Shown here: piece by piece, positions 6,515 through 14,137 of the stretch | Position numbering within the stretch: the stretch's first letter is position 1 | Layout of the letters: each line of letters begins with the position of its first letter | Assembly (NCBI GenBank): GCA_050747825.1 | Contig: JBOGJG010000106.1 | Coordinates: forward strand, 1 to 14,137 | DNA: 14,137 nucleotides | DNA from: JBOGJG01 sp050747825 | GTDB taxonomy: Bacteria > Acidobacteriota > UBA6911 > RPQK01 > JBOGJG01 | Direction of reading: 5' to 3' | Translations under genes and position numbers: made by a program | The notes under the pieces: model-generated | Database searches by the model: none | Told to the model about the DNA's origin: nothing | The model's input: the letters and a program-made list of their open reading frames with translations, nothing else

Positions 6515-8953
6515 CTACCGGTTCAAGGTAAACTCGTAAAGCTGATCCAGATTGGTATCGACGAACTTGACTGTCAACTGCCCGGCGTCCGCCTCGAGGA
6601 CGGCGAAGCCGAAGGAGGATTTGGCAAAGAGGGTGCGAGGGTCGGGATTGGTGGGCCGGATGCTGGCCCCTCCGCCGCCGGCGACAAAAAAGTGCACTCC
6701 CGCTTCCGCCTGCAGATGCTGCAGATCATGGTCGTGCCCGGCCAGATAAACGTCGGCGCGATTTCTCAGGATGGGCAGCAGATCCGAGATTAAACGCTCG
6801 TTTTCCTCGTGGCGGCCGGCCGAATAGATCGGATGGTGAGCGTAGACCACTTTCCAGGCACTGCCGCTCCTGTCCAGTTCTTCCCGAAGCCAGATGCGCT
6901 GGGCTTCCGAAATCTCATCGGTGTCCAGGGCGAAGAATTGGACCGGCCCGGCGGTAAACGTGTAGTAAGGCGCCGGCATCCGCCAGCTGGGGCTCTTCCG
7001 GCTGTAGAGAATCTCGGCCGCCGGACTGTCGGGATGGCCCCAGTCATGATTGCCCAGCGAAGCGTAAAACTGGATGCCCAGCGGATCGTACAGTTGACTC
7101 CACCAGGTCTCCCAGCGGGGGTCTTCGGGGCTGTACATCCCTTCGCTGTAAAAGTTGTCCCCCAGGGTGATGGCGAAATCGAAGGGGTGAAGCCGGTGGT
7201 AGGATGCCATGGTGGCCGCGACCTGCTTCTGTTCCGGGCTGCCGTCCCCGTAGTCGCCGAAAGCCAGGACGCGGATAGATTGATTCTCGGGCTTCACGGA
7301 AAAGAGGGGAGGAACCTCGCGCAGGAAGCCGGGCAGCATGGCGCCTTTTTTGAGGAGCATCCACCGCTCATGTTCCCGTGCCAGCATTTCGGCTTCTCCC
7401 TGGCGCCCGCCCCGCCGTGCCATATGCAGCCGGCGCTCCAGCAGGCGAATCAAGTCGTCGGTCTGCTGCAGGCGCAGGATCTCGAGCGCTTCAAGCGCGA
7501 TCTCCAGGTCCTGGTCGGTGGCGGCGATCATCCGCAGCGCCTGGCGGAACCGGGGATGGTGGAAATTTTCGAGCTCGCTGATGATTTCCTCGCGGACGTC
7601 CGCCGAAGGGTCCAGCTCCAGGAGCGAAAGCAGAAAATCCAGGGAGCCGGCGCGGTCGCTCTTGGCCAGCTCCTCGACCAGGTCTTCGCGCATGCCGGCA
7701 TCCTGTTCCGACAGGATCCTGCTGCCCAGGTCGTGCAACTCCGGGGGCAGCTCATTGACCAGATCGGCCGGAAAAAGCCCGCTTGCGGCGCTGTCACCCG
7801 TGGCCGGCAGCGGCGGAAGCTCGCCCGCGCCGTTGCTCAGCTGCAGCCTGGGCTCACCCCGCAAGGCCACTTCTTCCCACGGAAAGACCAGGAAGTTTCG
7901 GCCGATGCTGTTCATGGCCACCAGCAGGCCGGAGGGGAAATCCGGACCCAGGTCGGCGGAAGTGACCTCGATCCCGTCGGTCGAATCGGCGCCGCCGCGC
8001 ACCACCTTCACCAGCCGCGAGTGATCATGAGGATTGCCCGCTTCCCCTTCACGGCGGTATATGCGGTACTGGCTGTTGCCCGAGATCTGATCGGTGCAGA
8101 CAATGTAGCCGGTCCCGTCAGGAAGAGCGTAAATGCCGATCCCTTCACGGTCGTCGGAGAAGCCCTGCCGACCGAAGTGGGCCAGCTCGCGGCGGGCCTC
8201 GGGATGGTCCGGGTCGGCGTGCCACTTGTGAATGCCGTCGCCCTCGTCGGAATAGTAGACATAGCTCAGGGCGTCGTCCACGGCGATGGCTTCAATCTCT
8301 CCAACTCCGCTGAAGCGGCCGAACTCTCGAACTTTTGTCCCCTTTACCCTGCCCTTGCCGTCGTCTTCGAGCCGGTATTGCCAGAGGTAGCGTTCCCGGG
8401 GACCTTCCTTTGGCCCCACGATGGCGAAAACGGCTCCGTCTCGGGGACGGCGGTAAAGGGCGATCCCCATGGGGGCGCCCTTTTCGCCTTCCTGTCCCTC
8501 GAACACCGGAATGCCTCCTCCTGAGGAAATCTCGGTCAGTCCGCCTGCCCCGCCGGAGGGAATTTGAAAGACCCGCAGCCGCTGCCGGTACCGTTCCGTA
8601 AGAACCGCGATGTCGGCCGGCTTTCCATTCAGAGACAGCCCATACTCGACGTCCACGTTGTTGGGACGGTCGATGCCACGTATGCTCTGGACAATCCGCC
8701 CCTCCAGGTCGAAGACGAACAAGGCCCCCTGAGGCGCCTCGGATTTGTCCGTGCCCAGGATCAAGCTGCGGGAGGGATCATCGGGGTAGACCCAGATGGC
8801 TGGATCGTCGGCGTCCTGCGTCACCGGAGCCGTGGCCAGCAGGGCGCGGATATCCACAGGCTGCAAGACGCTTTCGGCCATAGCGGCGACCAGCGCCAGG
8901 CAGGATAAAGCGAGGACGCCCGGCAAAAGCGTCCTGGTTTTTGTCTTTGGCAT
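6515..8953 (-). CDS. beta-propeller phytase fused to calcineurin-like phosphoesterase
   Basis: An 812-residue exported enzyme with two phosphatase modules. Signal peptide 1-26 (cleavage near AAMA|E). Residues about 30-365 are a beta-propeller phytase (3-phytase family): DADDPAIWVYPDD (47-59), GTDK, RPNNVDVEYG (96-105), EAIAVDDALSYVYYSDEG (221-238), DDREGIGIY, DGTGYIV and TDGIEV (325-330) are the Ca/phosphate-site segments. Residues about 390-545 are alpha-helical, rich in Leu and acidic residues, resembling HEAT-like repeats. Residues 558-812 are a metallophosphoesterase similar to purple/tartrate-resistant acid phosphatases, with every metal motif present: GDYGDG (Asp567), GDNFY (Asp599, Asn600), GNHDW (Asn635, His636), AHHPIY (His706) and GHDHD (His740, His742). 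Phytases of this class usually consist of one or two propellers only. Last gene of the minus-strand set, 87 bases after the beta-helix gene. The start ATG is preceded by AAAGG very close to it. Confidence 0.93.
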   Translation of the reverse strand: MPKTKTRTLLPGVLALSCLALVAAMAESVLQPVDIRALLATAPVTQDADDPAIWVYPDDPSRSLILGTDKSEAPQGALFVFDLEGRIVQSIRGIDRPNNVDVEYGLSLNGKPADIAVLTERYRQRLRVFQIPSGGAGGLTEISSGGGIPVFEGQEGEKGAPMGIALYRRPRDGAVFAIVGPKEGPRERYLWQYRLEDDGKGRVKGTKVREFGRFSGVGEIEAIAVDDALSYVYYSDEGDGIHKWHADPDHPEARRELAHFGRQGFSDDREGIGIYALPDGTGYIVCTDQISGNSQYRIYRREGEAGNPHDHSRLVKVVRGGADSTDGIEVTSADLGPDFPSGLLVAMNSIGRNFLVFPWEEVALRGEPRLQLSNGAGELPPLPATGDSAASGLFPADLVNELPPELHDLGSRILSEQDAGMREDLVEELAKSDRAGSLDFLLSLLELDPSADVREEIISELENFHHPRFRQALRMIAATDQDLEIALEALEILRLQQTDDLIRLLERRLHMARRGGRQGEAEMLAREHERWMLLKKGAMLPGFLREVPPLFSVKPENQSIRVLAFGDYGDGSPEQKQVAATMASYHRLHPFDFAITLGDNFYSEGMYSPEDPRWETWWSQLYDPLGIQFYASLGNHDWGHPDSPAAEILYSRKSPSWRMPAPYYTFTAGPVQFFALDTDEISEAQRIWLREELDRSGSAWKVVYAHHPIYSAGRHEENERLISDLLPILRNRADVYLAGHDHDLQHLQAEAGVHFFVAGGGGASIRPTNPDPRTLFAKSSFGFAVLEADAGQLTVKFVDTNLDQLYEFTLNR

Positions 8954-9040
8954 AACCTTTAAGATCCTGAAGCGGCTGAGCGTGTTTGTTTTATTTAACG
9001 AGAGCCTGGCAGACGGGCCGCACTCCGAGTTTGCCTGACC

Positions 9041-10144
9041 TCACTTCCCGGACTCAAACGAGCCCAAATCCGGCGCCGAGCCCGCGTAGGAGTCCCGCCC
9101 CAGCGCCAGGACCTGCTCGCCTTTCCATTCAAACGAGTCGGTGCCCGCGTCGATGCAGGGACTGCCCGTCTTCAGCCTGTAGTCTTGTGCGATGAGCGGA
9201 TCCTGAAAGAGAGCCTTCTGCTCTCCCCAGCCGCAGGCCTCGAAATCGGTTCCATTATTCCAAAAAAGATTGTGGGAGGCGACCGAGTCGCCGGCCACTT
9301 TCTTGAGGGCGGCCTTTGCGGTGTCTACGAAGATGTTGTTGAGAAGGACCACGCCGGCCCCGCCGGTGACGCCGTAATGGTTGCCCGCAAAGGTGTTGTT
9401 GATCAGAAAGATCGGCTCGGGCAGGGGGTATGCCTCGTAGTTCTCCCGGCTGTTCTCGTTCCCCATGCATCCAACCGCCGCCATGGCGCTGTCCGCGATC
9501 AGGTTGCGCTCGATCCGGAAGACCCGGTCCGAGTTGGTGTTGTAGCCGATGAACTGAATCCCGTCTTCGCCGCTTCCGGTGATCACGTTGTTTCGGATGA
9601 CGACGTGGAGGGTGGGTCCGGTGTAGGGATGAAGGCGGATCTCGATGCCGTCGTCCCGGTTGTCTCGAATCACATTGTCTTCGACCGTGACCTCGGTGTC
9701 ATCATCCAGATCGACCGCATCGTCCCGGTTGTTCTCGAACAGGTTGCCCCGGCAGACGCCTCCTCCTCCCTCGTAATCGATGGCATCCTTGTTGCCTGTG
9801 AAACGGTTGTCGAGCACTTGGATCCTGCTGGAGGTGGAAATTCCGTCGTCCCCATTCTGAATGGTCAGGCCGGTAATCTTCGTGTCCGGGGACTGCTCAA
9901 TGGTTAAAACGGTCTGACCGTCTCCGTCCAGCACGGTCTGCTCGTAGCCTTTTTCGGAAGCGAGAGTAAGGGTCTTCCCCTCGATTACGATGTTTTCCCG
10001 GTAGAGACCGGGAGCGATCAGGATGGTGGCGCCATCCCTGGCCGCCCGGACGGCCGCCTGGATGGTGGGGTGATCGGCCGGCACACGGAGGGTGCCGGCC
10101 GCGGCAGGCTGCAGGAAAAGGCTGAGCAAATACAGGAAGAGCAT
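9041..10144 (-). CDS. secreted right-handed parallel beta-helix protein
   Basis: A 367-residue exported protein. Signal peptide 1-16 (FLYLLSLFLQPAAA|G). The mature start VPADHPTIQAAVRAARDGAT followed by ILIAPGLYRENI is the classic opening of pectin-lyase-fold proteins. Successive coils follow with repeated motifs: NGDDGIS (98-104), NKDAIDYE, NRDDAVDLDDD (139-149), NRDDGIEI (162-169), GEDGIQF (192-198) and NNTFAGN (249-255), then the C-terminal CIDAGTD and APDLGSFE that close many such proteins. The Asp pairs recur at the same place of each coil, giving an acidic ladder along one face. No catalytic set of a pectate lyase or pectinesterase is evident, so it may bind rather than cleave. Its ATG overlaps the receptor stop (TGATG at 10146-10142), so translation is coupled. 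It lies between the receptor and the phytase gene. Confidence 0.9.
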   Translation of the reverse strand: MLFLYLLSLFLQPAAAGTLRVPADHPTIQAAVRAARDGATILIAPGLYRENIVIEGKTLTLASEKGYEQTVLDGDGQTVLTIEQSPDTKITGLTIQNGDDGISTSSRIQVLDNRFTGNKDAIDYEGGGGVCRGNLFENNRDDAVDLDDDTEVTVEDNVIRDNRDDGIEIRLHPYTGPTLHVVIRNNVITGSGEDGIQFIGYNTNSDRVFRIERNLIADSAMAAVGCMGNENSRENYEAYPLPEPIFLINNTFAGNHYGVTGGAGVVLLNNIFVDTAKAALKKVAGDSVASHNLFWNNGTDFEACGWGEQKALFQDPLIAQDYRLKTGSPCIDAGTDSFEWKGEQVLALGRDSYAGSAPDLGSFESGK

Positions 10145-13100
10145 CAGAACCTTAGCTTGAGACCAAATTGGATGACGCGCGGGCCTCCGCGGGTCTCATC
10201 GATTTCGCCGAAGTCTCCGTCGCTCAGGTCTTCCTCGGGATTGCGGAAGGATGTCATGTTGAACGCGTTGAAGAACTCCGCTCGGAACTCCAGCGAGGTG
10301 TTCTCAGTGATTGACGTGACTTTGCCCACCATCAGATCGATCCGCCGCTGGTTCGGCCCCCGCACCACGTTTCGGCCCAGATTGCCAAACTGGGCGCCGG
10401 AGCTCTCCACGGCGTCCGGGTTGAGGTAATTGTCCAGGCGCGAGGTGACCGGCCCGGAAGTGACCAGGTCCTCGTGCGTTGCGCCCGGCGCCAGGTTGGG
10501 CCGCGGACCGCGGGAGTCGAAGAGAAATCCGCTGAAGTCGTCGTCCACGATCGAGAATGGCGTGCCCGACTGGAAGGTCCCGATGCCGCTGATGGTCCAG
10601 CCGTGGGCCCATCGACTGGTTCCCAGGGGCAGGTCCCACACCCAGGCAAAGGTAAGGCGGTGCGGGCGGTCAAAATCGGAAAGCCCGCGGTTCAGCCAGG
10701 GCCGGCTTTGATCGTGCTCGACCTGGAACTTGCCTTCATCGGAAAAGTTGTCGATCGATTTGGAGAAGGTGTAATTCACATTGAACATGTAGTTCCTGCT
10801 GAACCGCCTTTCCAGGCTCATCTGCAGCCCGTGATAAACGGAGTTGGCGCTGGTCATCGCCATGTTGACCCCTTCGTCCTCGTCGAATCCCAGGATAGGG
10901 AGGCGGGTCTCGGACTCGATCACGCAATCACCTGGATCATCAAACACATCGCAGGGGGGAGTGGCGCGCGGGACGAATTGATCGTCCACTATCTCGAAAT
11001 AATTGGTGGCGTATCCGCCGCCCGGGACGCCTGGACGGGGCAGAAAGCCAACCGCCTCGACATCCAGGGCCTGATTGATGTTGGCAATTTGCAGCAGCTT
11101 GGTGCCTTTGGTACCGACGTAGCCAATCTCAAGCAAAAGGTTGGGTAAAAGCTCCCACTGCGTGTTCAAGCTCCACTGCTGAATGTAGGGCGTGGCCATA
11201 TGGGTGGGAATGACCTGAGTCTCGAAGGACTCGAATCCCTCGGTGGGGTTGTCGGCCGTGGACAGCATCGGCTCTCCGTCGTCAAAGCCGACGATGAACT
11301 GCGGCACCGGGAAGGATACGGGATCGTCGGGAAAGGCGTTCCAGTCGCCAACCCTGGACTGTATTTCCGCTTCACGATTCCAGGGAGAAGATTGGCGCAG
11401 CGAATTGGCAAAGGCTCCGGACGTGCGCTCGTAGAAGATCCCGTAGCCGCCGCGCAACACGAAACGGTCTTTGGGCGACCAGGCGAAGCCCAGCCGGGGA
11501 GCGAAGTTATTGCGGTCTTCCTCCAGCGTGGACTTGGTGTCGGCCAGGCGGACAGGCACGCCTTCGGCGCCCCGGAGATTGCTGGGTTTGAAGTTGGAGG
11601 CAAACACGAAACCGTCCATCAGATTTCCGGATTCCACCACGGCGTCAAAATCGAAGTTGTTCAGCAGTCCATTGACTTCCCAGGGATGTCCCAGCAGCTC
11701 GTAACGAAGTCCCAGGTTGAGCGTGAGCGATGGGGTCAGTTTCCAGTCATCGGCGATAAAGAGGCTGTAATCCGTAAATCGATAGCCTCGAATGGTCTCG
11801 CCGTAGTTCAGCCTGATGGTGTTGATCTGCTGGGCCCGGCCGCGCTCGTCGGGAGTCCCGACGGTCAGGAAGTCCAGCCAGGTCCTGAAGGCATATTGAC
11901 CATTTGCGACCTCATTCAGAGTGCCGTTGAGCTGATTTCTGCTGTAGTCGCCGCCCACCTTGATCGAATGAGAACCCGTCGTGAAAGAAAGTGTGTCGGC
12001 GTAAGTGAAGGAATTTTGAATGTCCGTGTTGAAAGCTATGGGCGTTCCAAATCCGAAAGTCTCTCCCACATCCCGAGACTGGATGATTATATGAGCCAGG
12101 TCGGGCCTTCTGCCGGCCAGGGGATTGATAATCCCGAACTCCTCGTTGGTAAAGTTTGCGTTGGCGCTGCGGTCATTCACGTTTCGGAAAAAACCGGCCC
12201 GGAATTCGTTGATCACCGAAGGACTGACAGTATGGATATCGCTCAGGGAGATGACCTTCTGGTTGGTGTTTCTGACCTCCTCGAAAAGTGTCAGGACGGA
12301 GCGGTTTGAGAGCGGATTCACACTGGGCTGGTCGGCCACGAAGAAGCGCCCGCTGAACGTGTTGTCGTCGTTGATGCGGTGATCGATATTGAAGCTGAAC
12401 TGGTCCTGCCGGTAAGTGGCCGGGATGATGGAGAGGACCTGGCAGCTTTCCTGGCCCTCCTCGGTCTCGCAGTTGAAGCCGTTGGACCCTGCGGGGATGA
12501 GCAGGGATCCGTCAGGAAGGGTGGCTTGCAGCAGGCTCCGAGAGATTGAGTTGATGTGGGACGGGTCCTGTACTCCAATACTCTGGGCAAACTGCTGGAT
12601 GCCCGCGTCGGAGCGATCTTCCGTGAGGGCGCGCGGCAGTCTCACCGTGTTGCTGGCATCGTCAATGAAAGAGGTGATGGCCCGGGTGTACTGATAGGAG
12701 GCAAAAAAGAAGGTCCGGTTTCTGATAATCGGACCGCCGATGGTGCCGCCTCCTTCGTTGCGTCTGAGCACGGGCCGTTCCACGTTTGCCCGGTTGAAGA
12801 AAAAGTCATTGGCGATCAGCTTGTCATTCTGCAGGTAGTGGTACAGCGTGCCGTGAAACTCGTTGGTTCCGCTCCTGGAAATCAGTTGAAAGTTGCCGCC
12901 GCCCTTTCGACCGGACTCCGCGTCATAGAGGGCGGTCTGGACCTTGACTTCCTCCAGCGTCTCGGGGGCTGGGGCGATGTTGCGGGAAAGGCTCCCCCCG
13001 CCGTTTTCCACGGTGCCTTCGCTGCCGTTGATACGGCTGTTGCAGCACAGCAGGTTGGTCACCGGCAGGCCGTTGAAGGAAAGGCTGTTGTTGGTGGGCC

Positions 13101-13677
13101 GGGCGCCGTTCACGCTGGGTGAAATTGAGGCATTGTCATTGGAAAGCAGCTCGCTGATATTTCCGGAGACTCCCGGCTCTATCACCAGGAGCTGGGTAAA
13201 GTTGCGCGACGACGTGGGGAGAGCCTCCAGCTCCCTGGAGCTTAACTCCTTGGTCACGGTCGAGGAGGTGGAAGACACGATTTCGGCACCGGCGACGACC
13301 TCAACCACCTGGGTAATCTCGCCCAGCTCCAGGACCACATCGACGGTGGCCATCTCCAGGCTGTTGACGGTGATGCCTGAACGGCTCAGTTTTTTGAAGC
13401 CTGGTATCTCGAAGGTGACCTCGTAGGGCCCGGGAGACAGGAATCGAGCTTCCCAGTTGCCGCTGTCGTTGGTGAAAACAGTCCGCTGCTCTCCTGTCTC
13501 AAGGCGGGTCACGACGACCGTCACACCGGGGATCGTTGCGCCCGTGGTATCGGTCACTGTTCCCTGCAGGCCGGTGTTGGAGCCCCCCTGAGCCCAGGCC
13601 GGGGCGGTGAATATTGCCGCCAGGCACAGTGCCATCAGCACCAGCATTGCGGCGGTACCATCTTTGTAGGTTTTCAT
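10144..13677 (-). CDS. Oar-like TonB-dependent outer-membrane receptor
   Basis: A full-length receptor of 1177 residues. Signal peptide 1-29 (cleavage APAWA|Q). Residues about 36-118 are a carboxypeptidase-regulatory-like Ig fold (LQGTVTDTTGATIPGVTVVV, SPGPYEVTFEIPGFKK). The plug domain spans about 140-270 (SSRNFTQLLVIEPGV, SVNGARPTNNSLSFNGLPV, GGGNFQLISRSGTNEFHG). The remainder is a beta-barrel with typical strands (FFFASYQY, SIKVGGDYSRNQ, LTLNLGLRYELLG, YMFNVNYTFSKSIDN) ending in the outer-membrane signature FGLKLRF. Unlike usual members, the plug contains a Cys-Cys pair (211-212). Such receptors take up large ligands using TonB energy, and the ligand here is unknown. The start is set by GAGAGG about 10 bases before the ATG. 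It is 17 bases downstream of the receptor-tail gene and overlaps the beta-helix gene by one base. Context suggests a phosphorylated or phytate-related ligand. Confidence 0.95.
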   Translation of the reverse strand: MKTYKDGTAAMLVLMALCLAAIFTAPAWAQGGSNTGLQGTVTDTTGATIPGVTVVVTRLETGEQRTVFTNDSGNWEARFLSPGPYEVTFEIPGFKKLSRSGITVNSLEMATVDVVLELGEITQVVEVVAGAEIVSSTSSTVTKELSSRELEALPTSSRNFTQLLVIEPGVSGNISELLSNDNASISPSVNGARPTNNSLSFNGLPVTNLLCCNSRINGSEGTVENGGGSLSRNIAPAPETLEEVKVQTALYDAESGRKGGGNFQLISRSGTNEFHGTLYHYLQNDKLIANDFFFNRANVERPVLRRNEGGGTIGGPIIRNRTFFFASYQYTRAITSFIDDASNTVRLPRALTEDRSDAGIQQFAQSIGVQDPSHINSISRSLLQATLPDGSLLIPAGSNGFNCETEEGQESCQVLSIIPATYRQDQFSFNIDHRINDDNTFSGRFFVADQPSVNPLSNRSVLTLFEEVRNTNQKVISLSDIHTVSPSVINEFRAGFFRNVNDRSANANFTNEEFGIINPLAGRRPDLAHIIIQSRDVGETFGFGTPIAFNTDIQNSFTYADTLSFTTGSHSIKVGGDYSRNQLNGTLNEVANGQYAFRTWLDFLTVGTPDERGRAQQINTIRLNYGETIRGYRFTDYSLFIADDWKLTPSLTLNLGLRYELLGHPWEVNGLLNNFDFDAVVESGNLMDGFVFASNFKPSNLRGAEGVPVRLADTKSTLEEDRNNFAPRLGFAWSPKDRFVLRGGYGIFYERTSGAFANSLRQSSPWNREAEIQSRVGDWNAFPDDPVSFPVPQFIVGFDDGEPMLSTADNPTEGFESFETQVIPTHMATPYIQQWSLNTQWELLPNLLLEIGYVGTKGTKLLQIANINQALDVEAVGFLPRPGVPGGGYATNYFEIVDDQFVPRATPPCDVFDDPGDCVIESETRLPILGFDEDEGVNMAMTSANSVYHGLQMSLERRFSRNYMFNVNYTFSKSIDNFSDEGKFQVEHDQSRPWLNRGLSDFDRPHRLTFAWVWDLPLGTSRWAHGWTISGIGTFQSGTPFSIVDDDFSGFLFDSRGPRPNLAPGATHEDLVTSGPVTSRLDNYLNPDAVESSGAQFGNLGRNVVRGPNQRRIDLMVGKVTSITENTSLEFRAEFFNAFNMTSFRNPEEDLSDGDFGEIDETRGGPRVIQFGLKLRF

Positions 13678-13694
13678 ATGGTTTTGCCTCTCGT

Positions 13695-14090
13695 TTAGAA
13701 ATTGAACCTCAGCATGAATTGCATCTGCCGGTTTGTCCCGGTGCCATAGGTTCGGTTGAAGGGTGAGACAATACGGCCGAAGTTCGCGTTAGCCAGATTC
13801 CTGATGGGGTCACCCAGTGGAGTGCGGTTGAAGATGTTGAACCCCTCGGCTCGCACTTCGATTTCCCGGTCCTCCGATAACACGAATTTTCGGGTCAGGG
13901 AGACATCGAACTGAATCATGGCCGGACCGGTCATCACATTTCTCCCCAAGTTGCCCCAGGGGCCGTCAGCGGGCCGGGCAAAGGCGGCCGGGTTGATCCA
14001 CTGTTCCGCACTCTGTCCTCCCTCCGGGATCATGGGAATACCGGGCACCTGACATCGGCTCCCGGGACGACGGCGCCCTACCTGTTGCAT
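13695..14090 (-). pseudogene. C-terminal tail of a second TonB receptor behind a strong ribosome binding site
   Basis: A 131-residue frame matching only the last barrel strands of an Oar-like receptor: SAEQWINPAAFARP, then NLGRNVMTGPAMIQFDVSLT, REIEVRAEGFNIFNRTPLG, and a terminal MQFMLRFNF with the C-terminal Phe. It is homologous to, but clearly diverged from, the end of the receptor downstream (LGRNVVRGP, FRAEFFNAFN). Upstream of the ATG every minus frame closes within about 40 bases, and a near-ideal Shine-Dalgarno sequence sits there, so the missing ~1000 residues are not beyond the edge in this frame. The simplest reading is a deletion that joined the start region of a receptor gene to its 3' end. 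It has no signal peptide and could not form a barrel. It might still be translated and serve as a leader cistron for the full receptor 17 bases on. Confidence 0.78.
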
Positions 14091-14094
14091 GCAT

Positions 14095-14103
14095 CACCTC
14101 CTC
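14095..14103 (-). promoter_or_regulatory. strong Shine-Dalgarno sequence
   Basis: On the minus strand GAGGAGGTG, followed by ATGC and the ATG at 14090 at 5-6 bases. It is almost a full complement of the 16S rRNA tail and the strongest ribosome binding site in the window. An ATG at 14094-14092 overlaps it and leads into an unrelated frame, so the 14090 start is preferred. Confidence 0.75.
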
Positions 14104-14108
14104 TCAAA

Positions 14109-14127
14109 GTGTTCTAAGAAAGAACAC
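14109..14127. promoter_or_regulatory. perfect inverted repeat upstream of the receptor gene set
   Basis: GTGTTCT (14109-14115) and AGAACAC (14121-14127) with a 5-base spacer AAGAA. It lies just upstream of the Shine-Dalgarno sequence of the minus-strand genes. It could be an operator or a 5'-leader hairpin. There is no T-run, so it is not a standard terminator. The half-site TGTTCT/AGAACA also occurs in the repeat before the sulfatase, with a wider spacer. Confidence 0.4.
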
Positions 14128-14137
14128 CGGTTAGCAT

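Noticed and set aside
6809..8524. Long plus-strand open frame (571 codons) antisense to the phytase gene
   Set aside because: Composition is that of an antisense shadow of a high-GC gene (runs of Gln, Gly, Val, Ala, no domain). The minus strand encodes a protein with many intact motifs.
9185..9907. Plus-strand open frame antisense to the beta-helix gene
   Set aside because: Val/Asp/Gly-rich shadow with no signal peptide or domain. The opposite strand is clearly coding.
11200..12309. Plus-strand open frame antisense to the TonB receptor
   Set aside because: Same shadow effect. The receptor translation is continuous and shows family motifs throughout.
14111..14125. LexA/SOS box (GTTC-N7-GAAC) upstream of the receptor tail
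   Set aside because: It resembles some LexA sites only loosely, the genes have no link to DNA repair, and the LexA motif of this organism is unknown. Kept only as an inverted repeat.
1..14137. CRISPR array, tRNA, rRNA or insertion sequence
   Set aside because: No regularly spaced repeats, tRNA-like cloverleaf, rRNA segment, transposase or terminal inverted repeats were seen in the window.

Overview
The window is high-GC bacterial DNA. Two large outer-membrane receptors of the Oar-like TonB type (the full one has an N-terminal carboxypeptidase-regulatory-like domain), a bacterial Ser/Thr-kinase P-loop fragment, a formylglycine sulfatase and a beta-propeller phytase together suggest a Gram-negative bacterium, most likely an acidobacterium. 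That taxonomic placement is inferred from gene content and is not proven by any marker gene.

Left part (1-2296, + strand): a small secreted coiled-coil protein is followed 2 bases later by a soluble PAS histidine kinase, forming a tight two-gene unit. Bases 2297-2656 hold no gene I can recognise.

Middle (2657-4950): this is a gene graveyard. Fragments of at least six unrelated genes lie end to end on both strands: a HEPN/MNT pair joined by an out-of-frame deletion, a broken type I methyltransferase (hsdM), the first ~40 residues of a Ser/Thr protein kinase, a short phosphoketolase piece, and the actuator region of a copper-type P-type ATPase with two in-frame stops. The only gene here that looks whole is a small putative lipoprotein (3772-4227, -). 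The MNT gene is also open and has intact nucleotidyltransferase motifs.

Right part: an intact secreted sulfatase (5009-6367, +) sits behind a promoter-like sequence with an embedded inverted repeat and may be translated from a leaderless mRNA. It converges on a long minus-strand gene set (14090 down to 6515): the C-terminal tail of one TonB receptor behind a very strong ribosome binding site, then a full-length TonB receptor, a secreted parallel beta-helix protein translationally coupled to it by TGATG, and an unusual 812-residue enzyme that joins a beta-propeller phytase, a helical linker and a complete calcineurin-like phosphoesterase.

The most interesting unit is this receptor / beta-helix / dual-phosphatase operon. 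My reading (inference) is a locus for stripping phosphate from phytate or another polyphosphorylated molecule outside the cytoplasm, with the receptor importing a product or binding the substrate. The two unrelated phosphatase folds in one chain would suit stepwise dephosphorylation.
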